Shown here: positions 11,201 to 19,934 of the stretch, in pieces
Layout: each line of letters begins with the position of its first letter
How positions within the stretch are numbered: position 1 is the stretch's first letter
Source of the DNA: Candidatus Rokuibacteriota bacterium
Lineage (GTDB): Bacteria > Methylomirabilota > Methylomirabilia > Rokubacteriales > CSP1-6
DNA: 64,000 bases
Reading direction: 5' to 3'
Assembly: GCA_003220535.1 (NCBI GenBank)
Contig: QHSU01000068.1
Span: forward strand, 1-64,000
The notes under the pieces: generated by a model
What the model saw: the letters and a program-made list of their open reading frames with translations, nothing else
The model's database searches: none
Told to the model about the DNA's origin: nothing
Program-made: the position numbers and the translations under genes

Positions 11201-12631
11201 ATGCGCCGGACCAAGATCGTCTGCACGATCGGTCCCGCGAGCAGCAGCACCGCCGAGCTCGATCGGCTGGTGGCGGCCGGCCTCGACGTCGCCCGCCTCA
11301 ACTTCTCTCACGGCACCCACGACGAGCACGCCGAGGTTGTCCGGCGGATCCGCGAAGGCGAGGCGCGCTGGGGCCGACCGGTCGCGATCCTGCAGGATCT
11401 CCAGGGGCCGAAGATCCGGCTCGGGACGTTCGGCCCCGCCGGCGGCGGCCGCGTGGACCTCGAGGCGGGTCAGCCGTTCACCCTCTTCGCCCGTCCGGTC
11501 GTGGGCACGGTGGAGCGGGCGTCGATCACGCATCCCGAATACTTGAAAGATCTGCAGCCCGACGACGAGATCTGGATGGACGACGGGATGATCCAGCTCC
11601 GCGTCGAGGCGACGTCGCCGGACGAGGTCCGGTGTCGGGTGGTGGTCGGCGGGCGCGTCAGCGACCACAAGGGACTCTCGTTGCCGCATGTCACGCTGCC
11701 CATCTCCTGCCTGACGCCGAAGGATCGCGAGGACTTGCACTTCGGCCTCCGCCACGGCGTCGACTTCGTCGCCGTCTCGTTCGTCCGCTCGGCCGACGAC
11801 ATCGAAGAGGTGCGGGGCTTCCTGCGTGAGCAAGGCGCCGACCTGCCGATCGTCGCCAAGCTCGAGCGCCACGAGATCCTCGCCAATCTTCCGGGCATCC
11901 TGAGCAAGGTCGACGCGGTCATGGTCGCGCGCGGTGACCTCGGCGTCGACGTCCCGCTCGAGGACGTGCCCCACATCCAGAAGGAGATCATCCGCCAGGC
12001 GCGCGGCGCGAAGATCCCGGTGATCGTCGCGACCCAGATGCTCGAGTCGATGGTCACGCATCTTCGGCCCACCCGCGCCGAGGTCTCGGATGTCTCGACG
12101 GCGATCTTCGACGGCGCCGACGCGATCATGCTCTCCGCCGAGACCGCCACGGGGCGGTATCCCGACGAAGCCGTCGCCGTGATGGCGCGGGTCGCCGAGC
12201 GCGCCGACGGCGCCGTGCTGGCGATCGACCGGGAGCGCCGGCGGCGCCCCGGCGGGAGCTTCCCCGAGGCCATCTCCGACGCGGCGGCGACGGCGGCGCA
12301 CGTGCTGGGCGCGCGCGCCATCGTCGCGTTCACCGAGTCGGGCTTCTCCGCCCGTCTCATCTCGCAGGCTCGACCCAGCGTGCCCATCATCGCGCTGACG
12401 CCGTTCGTCGAGGTCCAGCGGCGGCTGGCGCTCTCGTGGGGTGTCTCCTCTCGGCTGATCAGAAAGGTCGAGACGACCGACGAGATGATCGAGGAGGTCG
12501 AAGCGACGCTAGTGGGCGGCGGCGTGGTGCGCCCCAACGACGTGATCGTCATCATCTCCGGCTCGCCCATGTGGGTCCGTGGCACGACCAATCTGCTGAA
12601 GCTCCACCGGGTGGGCGAGCGCCGCGCGTGA
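11201..12631 (+). CDS. pyk: Pyruvate kinase
   Basis: A 476-residue pyruvate kinase, converting phosphoenolpyruvate and ADP to pyruvate and ATP at the end of glycolysis. Family hallmarks include RRTKIVCTIGPASSS at the N-terminus, ARLNFSHGTHDEH, ILQDLQGPKIRLG, the catalytic Lys/Glu region VAKLERHEIL and MVARGDLGVD, QMLESM and the C-terminal allosteric domain ending in RGTTNLLKLHRVG. The length is normal. The gene starts three bases after uvrA, and its stop overlaps the histidine kinase GTG start (GTGA), indicating one transcription unit. Confidence 0.97.
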   Translation: MRRTKIVCTIGPASSSTAELDRLVAAGLDVARLNFSHGTHDEHAEVVRRIREGEARWGRPVAILQDLQGPKIRLGTFGPAGGGRVDLEAGQPFTLFARPVVGTVERASITHPEYLKDLQPDDEIWMDDGMIQLRVEATSPDEVRCRVVVGGRVSDHKGLSLPHVTLPISCLTPKDREDLHFGLRHGVDFVAVSFVRSADDIEEVRGFLREQGADLPIVAKLERHEILANLPGILSKVDAVMVARGDLGVDVPLEDVPHIQKEIIRQARGAKIPVIVATQMLESMVTHLRPTRAEVSDVSTAIFDGADAIMLSAETATGRYPDEAVAVMARVAERADGAVLAIDRERRRRPGGSFPEAISDAAATAAHVLGARAIVAFTESGFSARLISQARPSVPIIALTPFVEVQRRLALSWGVSSRLIRKVETTDEMIEEVEATLVGGGVVRPNDVIVIISGSPMWVRGTTNLLKLHRVGERRA

Positions 12632-15600
12632 GGCCACGGCCCAGGCGTCGATCCGTCCGCCGCCTCGTTCTTCTCCTGATCGGCCTCCTGGCGCTCTGGT
12701 CCGTCGCGGGGGGGCTGCTCGCGAGGCACCTCGCCGCGCGTCACGACACGGCCGTCGCCGCCACGCTCACATCCGTCCGGGCCATCGTCGTCGCGACGCT
12801 CGACGAGGTGCGCCGCGAGGCGTGGCTACTGGCTCAAGACCCCGCCGTGGTCGAGGGGGCGACTCGGAGCGACTGGGCCACGCTCGCGAAGGGCGCGTGG
12901 CCGCGGATCCTCGCGCTGACGCAAGAACGCATCGCTGATCTGCTGCTGATCGTGGACGCGAGTGGTGCCCCACTCGTCCAGGTACCGGCCGCGCGTCAGC
13001 TCCTCGTGGGGACGGTCGCTCGCCCGCCGCAGGCCACCGCGCGGCTCGCCGTCGTCGACGGGCGGGCGTACGTTCTCGGCATCGCGCCGATGCCCGCCGG
13101 CATGGTGGTCGTCGGGCGGCGCTTCGAGGCTCTCGAGGCGGCGGTCGCGCGGCTGCCGTCGCGTCCGGTGCTCGCGGTGGTGGCGGACGATCGTGTCTTC
13201 GGCGCCGCGTTGCCCGCCCCGCCGCAGCTCGACTGGGACGCCGCGGTACGAGCCGGGCGGGTCACGATCCGGGGCGAGCCCTGGCTCGCGCGCCCGCTCG
13301 GCGAGGCGGACGGCGGTCTCTGGGCGCTCGTTCCGGTGCTGGAGCTCCGAGGCGAGGCGCGGCGGCTCTGGCTCTGGTGGGCGGCCTCGCTGGTCACGGC
13401 CCTGACGCTCGCGGTCGGGATCGCGATGGTGTCCGCGTCGGAGCGTGGGCACGGGGCGACCGGCGGCGAAGCGCCCGACAAGCGCCGGAGCCGGGAGCTG
13501 GAGGCGCTGCACGCGGTCGTGGTGGCGACTGGCAGCGGCGATGATCTGGCTCTCACCGCCGAGCGGACGCTCGAGGTCGTGTGCGGTGTCGCGCGGATCC
13601 ACTTCGGCGGCGTGTTCCGTTTCGACCGCGCGACCCAGACGCTGGTGCTGATCGCCCACCGCGGGCTCCAGCCCGACGACATCGAGCAGCTCCGCACCCG
13701 CGCGCTCGACCAGAGTCACGTCGGCGAAGTGATCCGCACCGGCCGGCCGGTCGTCACAGATCTCGCGGCCTCCCGCGTGCTGACGCCCGGCGTCGTCGAG
13801 CGCGTGAGGGTCGGCGGCTACCGGACGCAGCTGGCGCTGCCGATCCCGGTGAACGACGAGACGTGGGGCGTGATGGCGCTCATCTCACAGGAAGCCCGGA
13901 CCTTCGGCGCCGACGAGCTGACGCTCCTCGAGGCCGTCGCGCACCAGGTGGGCCAGGCGGTCGCGCGGGCCTCCCTCCTGGCCGAGAGCCGGGAGAAGAG
14001 CCGCCGGCTCGAGACGCTCGCGCGTCTGGCGCAGACGCTGAACGCCACGTTGTCGCTCGACGAGGTGTTCCGGCGGGTGGTCGACGCGGCGGTGGAGCTC
14101 TTCGGGTCGAGCGCCGCGCAGCTCTGGCTCGTGGACGACGACGGACAGCACGTCTCGCTGCGCGCCGAAGCGGGCACCGCGTCGCCGGCGGAAGGCGTCC
14201 CGCTGCGGGTGGGTGAAGGGCTCATCGGAACGGTCGTCGCGACGCGCGAGGCACTGGCGGTCGTCGACGTCCTCGGCGATCCGCGGACGCGCAACGTCGA
14301 GCGGATCCGGGCCGAAGGCGTGGTCAGCGTCGGCATCGTGCCGCTGCAGCTGGGCGAACGGGTCCTCGGCACGCTGGTGATCGGCGTCCGCGCTCGGCAC
14401 GAGCACACGTCCGAGGAGACGCAGCTGCTCACCTCGCTGGCCTCGCACGCGGCCAACGCGATCAACAACGCTCGGCTCTATCGAGAGGCGACCCGTCAGG
14501 CGCAGCGCATGAGCGCCCTGGCCGACCTCGGCCGGCTCCTCTCGGAGACGCTCGATCTGGACCTCGTGGCGCAGCGAGTCGCCGATAGCGTCTGTCAGCT
14601 GCTCGGCGCCCATTCCTCGAGCCTCTACCGGCTGGATCCGCGCTCCGAGGCGCTGGTAGCCTTCGCGGTCTCCGGCGAGGCCGCAGTCGCGCTCGGCCAG
14701 AACGTCACCTTCCCGCGAGGGCATGCCGTGGTGGGTCTCGCCGTTCAGGAGCGAGGCCCGGTCGCCACGTCCAACCTGTTGGCCGACCCGCGCTTCACGT
14801 TCACGGAGGAGATGCGGGCCCGCATCGAGCGCGCCGGCCATCGGTCCGTGCTCGCGGTACCGCTGCGCGTGGGCGAGCGGGTGATGGGCGCCCTCGCCGC
14901 CGCCGACGAGCCGGGACGGCGCTTCGGCGACGACGAGATCCGCCTGGCCGAGGCGTTCGCGGATCAGGCTGCGCTCGCGCTCGAGAACGCGCGGCTCTAC
15001 ACGGAGGCGATGCGCCGACGACTCGAGGCCGAGGAGCTGGCGCGGCTCGCTCAAACCCTGACCGAGAGCCTCGATCCGCGTGCGGTCGGTGATCGGATCG
15101 TCGAGAGTGTCCTGGCCCTCTTCCAGGTCAAGTCGTCCGCGCTCCGACTTCTGCGGCCCGACGGATCGCTGGTCACGCTCTCGCTCGGCGGGCGCCGTCG
15201 CGACATCACGCGGCTGGGCGCCGTCCTGCCCCCGGGCGTCGGGCCGTCCGGGCGGGCGGTGGTCGAGGGGCGAGCCGTGGCGTCGTCCGACGTCTTCAAC
15301 GACCCGACGATCGTGCTCAGCGAAGAGGTCGCGGCGGTGATGCGGCGGGTCGGCGACGGGGCGCTGCTCGCGGTGCCGCTCCGGGCGAAGGGCCGGATCA
15401 TCGGCACGCTGGCGCTGGGCGACGCGGCGGGCCGGGTCTTCTCGGAGGCTGAAATCGCGCTGCTCCAGACGTTCGGCGACCAGGCGGCGCTCGCGCTCGA
15501 GAACGCGCAGCTCTACGCGCAGAACCAGTGGCAGGTGAACGAGCTGTCGGTGCTCCACGAGCTCTCACGGGCGGTCACCGGCCAGCTCGATCGCGCCACG

Positions 15601-17190
15601 CTCCTCGAGGCCATCCGGACCCAGGTCGGCCGCATCCTCGACGCCGCCAACATGGCCATCGTGCTCCGCGACGACGAGCGGCAGGATCTCGAAGTGGTGC
15701 TCCGGACCGTGGACGGTGGGCGCGACATGCGGTTGCCCCTGCGCTACCCGAGCCGCTCGATGGGACTCATGTCGTCCGTGCTCGAGACGGGCGAAGCGAT
15801 TCGGACCGACGACTACCTCGCCGAGTGCGCGCGGCGCGGCGTCGAGCCCGTGGCGACCTTCACGCGCCCGCGACACTGGCTCGGTGTCCCGCTGAGGGCC
15901 GGGAACGCGGTGATCGGAGTTCTCACGTTGCGGAGCGCGGAGCGCGCATTCACCGAAGCCGACGAGCGTCTCCTGACGAACATCGCCGATCTCGCCGCGC
16001 TGTCGCTGCGCAACGCGCTGCTCTTCGAGGAGCGGATGCGAGCGTATGGCGAGCTGGCCGCGGCGCAGGACCAGCTCGTGCGCACCGAGAAGCTGCGCGC
16101 GCTCGGGGAGATGGCCTCGGGTGTGGCGCACGACTTCAACAACCTGCTCGCGTCGATCCTGGGACGCGCCCAGCTCACGCTCCAGCGGCTGCAGGATCCC
16201 CAGCTCCGCCGGTGGATCCAGGTCATCGAGCGCGCCGCCCTCGACGGCGCGCAGACCGTCCGCCGGCTGCAAGAGTTCACACGGATCCGGCTCGACCAGC
16301 CCTTCGTGGCGGTCGACCTCAACGAGGTCGTGCGCGGCGCGCTCGAGATCACCCAGTCGCGCTGGCGCGAGGAGACACGGAGCCGCGACGTCGCCGTCGA
16401 AGTGCAGACCGCGTTTGCGAGCCTGCCCTCGGTAGCCGGCGATCCCGCCGAGCTGCGCGAGGCCATGACGAACCTCATCCTGAACGCGGTGGACGCCATG
16501 CCGACGGGTGGCGCCCTCACGCTGACGACGGCGTTCGAGAACAACGAGGTCGTGGTGACGGTGGCGGACACGGGAGTCGGGATCCCCGAGGCGATCCGCG
16601 GCCGGATCTTCGATCCGTTTTTCACCACGAAGGGGCCGCAGGGGACGGGGCTCGGGCTCTCGATGACGTACGGGATTCTCTCGCGTCACGCCGCGCGTAT
16701 CACGGTCGCGAGCCACGAAGGTCGCGGCACCACGTTCCGCATGACGTTCGCGCCGGGCGGCGCCCCCGACGTCGAGGCGCCGGCCGAGGCCGCCGAGCCT
16801 CTCCCGCCCGGCGTGTCGCTCCGCTGCCTGGTCGTCGACGACGAAGACGAGGTCGGCACGGTGCTGGGCGACGTCCTCAAGACGGGCGGGCATCAGGTCG
16901 TGGTGCTCAACGACGGCGCCGAGGCGATCGCGCGGTTCCGCGCCGAGCCGTTCGACCTGGTCTTCACCGACCTGGCCATGCCGCGGGTCTCGGGCTGGCA
17001 GGTCGCCCAGGCGGTCAAGGCGATCGCGCCCGCGGTGCCGGTCGTCCTCGTCACCGGCTTCGGCGTCGAGCTCTCGGCCGAGGAGCGCCGGGCCCACGGC
17101 GTGGACCTGATCCTGGTGAAGCCGTTGAGGATCAAAGATGTCCTGGACGTCGTGGCGCGGGCGGCCCGCCGGCGCGCCCAGCGGACCTGA
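12628..17190 (+). CDS. Hybrid sensor histidine kinase with five GAF domains and C-terminal receiver
   Basis: A 1520-residue signalling protein. A first membrane helix (about residues 10-30), an extracytoplasmic sensor region and a second helix (about 240-265) are followed by five consecutive GAF domains (roughly 290-455, 465-625, 630-795, 800-965 and 970-1130). The kinase core has the phospho-acceptor His1168 in GVAHDFNNLLASILGR, then the HATPase motifs NLILNAVDAMP, DTGVGIPE and GTGLGLSMTYGI. The C-terminal receiver carries Asp1448 in FTDLAMPR and the conserved Lys in LVKPLRI. The HDFNN type is often linked to NtrC-like responses. No separate response regulator is adjacent. The GTG start overlaps the pyk stop; the frame is open further upstream but only inside pyk. 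Confidence 0.9.
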   Translation: MRPRPRRRSVRRLVLLLIGLLALWSVAGGLLARHLAARHDTAVAATLTSVRAIVVATLDEVRREAWLLAQDPAVVEGATRSDWATLAKGAWPRILALTQERIADLLLIVDASGAPLVQVPAARQLLVGTVARPPQATARLAVVDGRAYVLGIAPMPAGMVVVGRRFEALEAAVARLPSRPVLAVVADDRVFGAALPAPPQLDWDAAVRAGRVTIRGEPWLARPLGEADGGLWALVPVLELRGEARRLWLWWAASLVTALTLAVGIAMVSASERGHGATGGEAPDKRRSRELEALHAVVVATGSGDDLALTAERTLEVVCGVARIHFGGVFRFDRATQTLVLIAHRGLQPDDIEQLRTRALDQSHVGEVIRTGRPVVTDLAASRVLTPGVVERVRVGGYRTQLALPIPVNDETWGVMALISQEARTFGADELTLLEAVAHQVGQAVARASLLAESREKSRRLETLARLAQTLNATLSLDEVFRRVVDAAVELFGSSAAQLWLVDDDGQHVSLRAEAGTASPAEGVPLRVGEGLIGTVVATREALAVVDVLGDPRTRNVERIRAEGVVSVGIVPLQLGERVLGTLVIGVRARHEHTSEETQLLTSLASHAANAINNARLYREATRQAQRMSALADLGRLLSETLDLDLVAQRVADSVCQLLGAHSSSLYRLDPRSEALVAFAVSGEAAVALGQNVTFPRGHAVVGLAVQERGPVATSNLLADPRFTFTEEMRARIERAGHRSVLAVPLRVGERVMGALAAADEPGRRFGDDEIRLAEAFADQAALALENARLYTEAMRRRLEAEELARLAQTLTESLDPRAVGDRIVESVLALFQVKSSALRLLRPDGSLVTLSLGGRRRDITRLGAVLPPGVGPSGRAVVEGRAVASSDVFNDPTIVLSEEVAAVMRRVGDGALLAVPLRAKGRIIGTLALGDAAGRVFSEAEIALLQTFGDQAALALENAQLYAQNQWQVNELSVLHELSRAVTGQLDRATLLEAIRTQVGRILDAANMAIVLRDDERQDLEVVLRTVDGGRDMRLPLRYPSRSMGLMSSVLETGEAIRTDDYLAECARRGVEPVATFTRPRHWLGVPLRAGNAVIGVLTLRSAERAFTEADERLLTNIADLAALSLRNALLFEERMRAYGELAAAQDQLVRTEKLRALGEMASGVAHDFNNLLASILGRAQLTLQRLQDPQLRRWIQVIERAALDGAQTVRRLQEFTRIRLDQPFVAVDLNEVVRGALEITQSRWREETRSRDVAVEVQTAFASLPSVAGDPAELREAMTNLILNAVDAMPTGGALTLTTAFENNEVVVTVADTGVGIPEAIRGRIFDPFFTTKGPQGTGLGLSMTYGILSRHAARITVASHEGRGTTFRMTFAPGGAPDVEAPAEAAEPLPPGVSLRCLVVDDEDEVGTVLGDVLKTGGHQVVVLNDGAEAIARFRAEPFDLVFTDLAMPRVSGWQVAQAVKAIAPAVPVVLVTGFGVELSAEERRAHGVDLILVKPLRIKDVLDVVARAARRRAQRT

Positions 17191-17205
17191 ACGGAGGACG
17201 ATCCC

Positions 17206-17994
17206 ATGGACTTCCAGTTCCTGACGCTCGAGCGCCGCGACGGAGTCGCGACGATCACGCTCAACCGCCCCGAGGCGTTCAACGCGCTGAGTCTCGGCCT
17301 CGGCCGTGAGCTCTTTCACGCGGCCCTCGAGGTCGACGAGGACCCTACCGTCCGCTGCGTCGTCGTCACGGGCGCGGGCCGGGCCTTTTGCGCCGGCGGT
17401 GACGTCAGGGACTTCGCCGACAACCTGGAACACATCGGGGTGCTCATCAAGGAGCTGACGACGTACCTGCACGGGACCGTGTCGCGGTTCTGTCGGAGCG
17501 ACAAGCCCGTCATCATGGCGGTGAACGGCATCGCGGCGGGCGGCGGGTTGAGCTTTGCGCTTTCCGGAGACCTCGTGGTCGCCGCCGAGTCCGCGCGTCT
17601 CACGATGGCCTACTCGAGGATCGCCGCCACGCCCGACGGGTCGTCCTCCTACTTTCTCCCGCGACTCATCGGTCTCCGCCGCGCGATGGAGCTGTACTTC
17701 ACCAACCGCGTGCTCACGGCGCGCGAAGCCCTCGAGTGGGGCCTGGTGACCCGGGTCGTGCCCGACGCCGAGCTCGCGGCGGCGGTGGCGGCGCTGGCCG
17801 GAGAGCTCGCTCAGGGACCGTCGAAGGCGTTCGGCGGTGCGAAGCGGCTCTTCCACCAGGCGACGTGGGAAAGCCTCGAGACGCAGATGGAGCTCGAGGC
17901 GCAGGCGATCGCGGCGAGCGGCCATACCGAGGACTTCAAGAACGGCGTGACCGCGTTCGCCCGCAAGCAGGCGCCGACGTTCCACGGGAGGTGA
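17206..17994 (+). CDS. Enoyl-CoA hydratase/isomerase family protein (PaaG-like)
   Basis: A 262-residue crotonase-fold protein with a ribosome site (GGAGG) before ATG 17206. The oxyanion-hole segments GAGRAFCAGGDVRDF and NGIAAGGGLSFALSGD are intact. The second catalytic position reads ATPDGSSSYFLPRLIG, with Asp where hydratases have Glu. That pattern is typical of PaaG-type isomerases, such as 1,2-epoxyphenylacetyl-CoA isomerase, so isomerase activity is more likely than hydration. It acts on CoA thioesters in fatty acid or aromatic degradation. It lies 15 bases after the histidine kinase. Confidence 0.88.
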   Translation: MDFQFLTLERRDGVATITLNRPEAFNALSLGLGRELFHAALEVDEDPTVRCVVVTGAGRAFCAGGDVRDFADNLEHIGVLIKELTTYLHGTVSRFCRSDKPVIMAVNGIAAGGGLSFALSGDLVVAAESARLTMAYSRIAATPDGSSSYFLPRLIGLRRAMELYFTNRVLTAREALEWGLVTRVVPDAELAAAVAALAGELAQGPSKAFGGAKRLFHQATWESLETQMELEAQAIAASGHTEDFKNGVTAFARKQAPTFHGR

Positions 17995-18045
17995 GGCGAG
18001 GCCGCTCAACGATCGACCGTGGAAGCGACCGGCAGGAGGGACACC

Positions 18046-18318
18046 GTGCTCAACAGCATCGCGTTTGCTCACTCGCTTGCGATCCTCTCTGGCGGCCTCT
18101 ACATCGCCTTCTACGTCCTGGCCGTTGTCTGGAGGGACGCGTTCCGGTTCCTGTTCAATGCCCAGTTCTTCGGGGCCGATGTTGCCGCCCTCATGCCCCA
18201 GCAGCTCACCTACGGCGGCTTTCTCGGCACCCTCGTCGGCCTCATCGCGTGCGCCTGGGTGGTGGGGTTCGCCTGGGCCTGGCTCTACAATCGGCTCGCA
18301 GCGCAACAAGCTCCGTGA
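18046..18318 (+). CDS. Small two-helix membrane protein, DUF5676-like
   Basis: A protein of about 90 residues beginning at GTG 18046, which has AGGAGGG five bases upstream; an earlier in-frame GTG at 18019 lacks a comparable site. It shows hydrophobic helices around residues 5-27 (IAFAHSLAILSGGLYIAFYVLAV) and 55-85, and ends in WLYNRLAAQQAP. The arrangement and the LYNRL tail resemble DUF5676 small membrane proteins, but the assignment is tentative. The function is unknown. Confidence 0.65.
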   Translation: MLNSIAFAHSLAILSGGLYIAFYVLAVVWRDAFRFLFNAQFFGADVAALMPQQLTYGGFLGTLVGLIACAWVVGFAWAWLYNRLAAQQAP

Positions 18319-18367
18319 TCTCAGTGGCCTCGAGCGCGAACCGCGCGTGATAGGCTCGACGTAGCAG

Positions 18368-19057
18368 ATGGCGTCGCGCAAATCTCGCAAGCGTCGTGAG
18401 CGCCCTCATCGCACGGCGGCCGAGTGGCTGGCCCGGCTTACGAGCAACGACGGGAACGATGCCCTTCAACTGCCGCCGGACTTCGTGCTGTGGGTGCTCG
18501 CCGGTCTGCTCGCCCACCTCGATCGCCGGGGCGACTCGCACGTCGCGGACCTCGCGGGGGGCGCGCTCATCCATGGGGGCGGCCTGGCCGTACCCGACGG
18601 CGCACGCTGGCAGAGGGGCGGACCCGCTCACCGGGCGGCCCTCCAGACGATCGCTCAGGCGTTTGCCGACCTCGACCTCCGCCGCGGCCGGCGCCAGGAC
18701 AAGGGCGCGTGGGAACTTCTGAACACGGTCGAGGGGGCGTACACGGGACTTTGCGTCGGGCTCAAGCTCGACGGTTCGACGACCGACCGTGACTATCTCG
18801 AGGAGGAGATACAGCGGCTTGGGCAAAGAGATCTTGGCGACCCTGGGGTCCGGCAGCAATTCAGGACCAAGCTTCGGCGCCGACTCCTGAGTCTGGCGCT
18901 CGAGGAGGTCGCCCGCCGGCAGCTCCCAGCCCGCGCAACGGGACGAGACATCCGCGCACGAGGCCATGACATCCGCCGGCGCCTTCAGCGCGCGGGTCTT
19001 CTGAAGCTGGTGGCCGGCTCCGTCCCCTTCATCTCGCCCGAGGGGACCGAGCTCTGA
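18368..19057 (+). CDS. Hypothetical basic protein
   Basis: A 229-residue soluble protein that I do not recognise. The N-terminus is strongly basic (MASRKSRKRRERPHR), the middle is predicted helical, and the C-terminal half (about residues 145-215) is rich in Arg with heptad-like spacing. This could suit nucleic-acid binding, but no known domain is visible. The coding frame is unambiguous and codon use matches its neighbours. It precedes the selenocysteine glutaredoxin-DinB gene on the same strand, with a separate promoter-like TACAAT box between them. Confidence 0.6.
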   Translation: MASRKSRKRRERPHRTAAEWLARLTSNDGNDALQLPPDFVLWVLAGLLAHLDRRGDSHVADLAGGALIHGGGLAVPDGARWQRGGPAHRAALQTIAQAFADLDLRRGRRQDKGAWELLNTVEGAYTGLCVGLKLDGSTTDRDYLEEEIQRLGQRDLGDPGVRQQFRTKLRRRLLSLALEEVARRQLPARATGRDIRARGHDIRRRLQRAGLLKLVAGSVPFISPEGTEL

Positions 19058-19098
19058 GCGCTGCCCCGTCCGCTTCGACGGCCGAGGGACCCGTCGGG

Positions 19099-19104
19099 TA
19101 CAAT
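19099..19104 (+). promoter_or_regulatory. TACAAT -10-like element
   Basis: GGGTACAATCACG lies 29 bases before the first ATG of the glutaredoxin-DinB gene and would give a short leader containing the ribosome site. There is no clear -35 element. Confidence 0.4.
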
Positions 19105-19121
19105 CACGAGCGCGATTCCCC

Positions 19122-19163
19122 GAGGAGACGCCCATGACTATAGAGGAGACGCCCATGACTATA
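19122..19163 (+). repeat. Perfect tandem 21-bp duplication of ribosome site and start codon
   Basis: The unit at 19122-19142 (containing GAGGAGACGCCC then ATGACTATA) is repeated exactly at 19143-19163. Each copy carries its own Shine-Dalgarno-like GAGGAG and ATG (19134 and 19155). Because the unit is 21 bases both starts are in frame, so the gene has two equivalent initiation sites. Confidence 0.85.
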
Positions 19164-19934
19164 AAGGATGCCGCGCGGGTTTCCGGAACGGTGGTCAAGC
19201 TCTTCTATCGGCCGGGCTGATCGTCCTGCGCCAAGACGAAGGAGCTGCTCTCGTCTTGGGGGGTCGAGTTCGACCCGGTGGACGTGCAGGCGAACCCGGA
19301 GGGGTACGCCGAGCTCGCGCGGCTGGGGATCGGGCGCGTGCCGGCGGTGACCGTCGGCGATCGCGCGGCCCACGGATGGAACCCGCCGGCGTACGCCGAG
19401 CTGCTCGGCATCCCGTACGCGGCGGCCGCCAAGCTCTCTCCGACCGAGCTCGCCAAGCGGCTCGACATCATCCTCGACTCGACGCAGCGGCTCGTCCAGA
19501 TCGTGCCGGAGCAGCACCTGGACTGGCGACCGCCCGAACGGAACCGGACCCTGCGCAACCTCGGCTACCACGTCTTCCGGCTGTCGCTGGCCTTCGTGGA
19601 CGGGATGGACCTTGGCGAGTTCCCGGAGTCGTGGCTCCTCGACCAGGCGCCGGCCGACCTTCGCGACGGCCCGGCCATCGCGCGCTACGGCGCCCTGGTG
19701 CGCGGTCGCATCGGCGGGTGGTTCGAGGGCGCGTCGCCCCGTGAGTTCGAGCGCGTGATCAGGGTCTACTACGGTCCGCAGTCCGGCCACGACTTGCTCG
19801 AGCGCACGACGTGGCACGCGGCGCAGCACCTGCGGCAGCTCTATGCCCTGGCCGAGCGCCTCGCGATCACTCCGCCCGGTCCGATGCCGACCGACGCGTT
19901 CCAGGGACTGCCGTTGCCCGACGCCTTGTGGTAG
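19134..19934 (+). CDS. Selenocysteine glutaredoxin fused to a DinB-fold domain (in-frame UGA)
   Basis: With TGA 19218-19220 read as selenocysteine, the product is 266 residues from ATG 19134 (or 259 from ATG 19155). Residues 20-95 are a glutaredoxin/ArsC-like fold whose active site reads FYRPG-U-SSC, where relatives have CxxC; the cis-Pro region is GIGRVPAVTV. Residues 110-266 form a DinB-type four-helix domain with the metal-binding histidines of NLGYHVFRL and TTWHAAQHLRQL. DinB relatives include bacillithiol and mycothiol transferases, so a fused thiol oxidoreductase/S-transferase is plausible (inference). A nine-pair perfect hairpin follows the UGA. The frame is open from both ATGs through to 19934. 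An annotator treating UGA as stop would see only the part after 19278. Confidence 0.87.
19231..19259 (+). promoter_or_regulatory. SECIS-like hairpin after UGA of the glutaredoxin-DinB gene
   Basis: CCAAGACGA (19231-19239) pairs perfectly with TCGTCTTGG (19251-19259) around an 11-base loop beginning AG. The loop starts 19 bases past the UGA. Stem length, distance and an early G in the loop all match bacterial SECIS rules. Confidence 0.78.

Noticed and set aside
15565-18390. A 941-codon minus-strand frame opposite the histidine kinase and enoyl-CoA hydratase
   Set aside because: Same high-GC shadow effect; no start signal and low-complexity composition.
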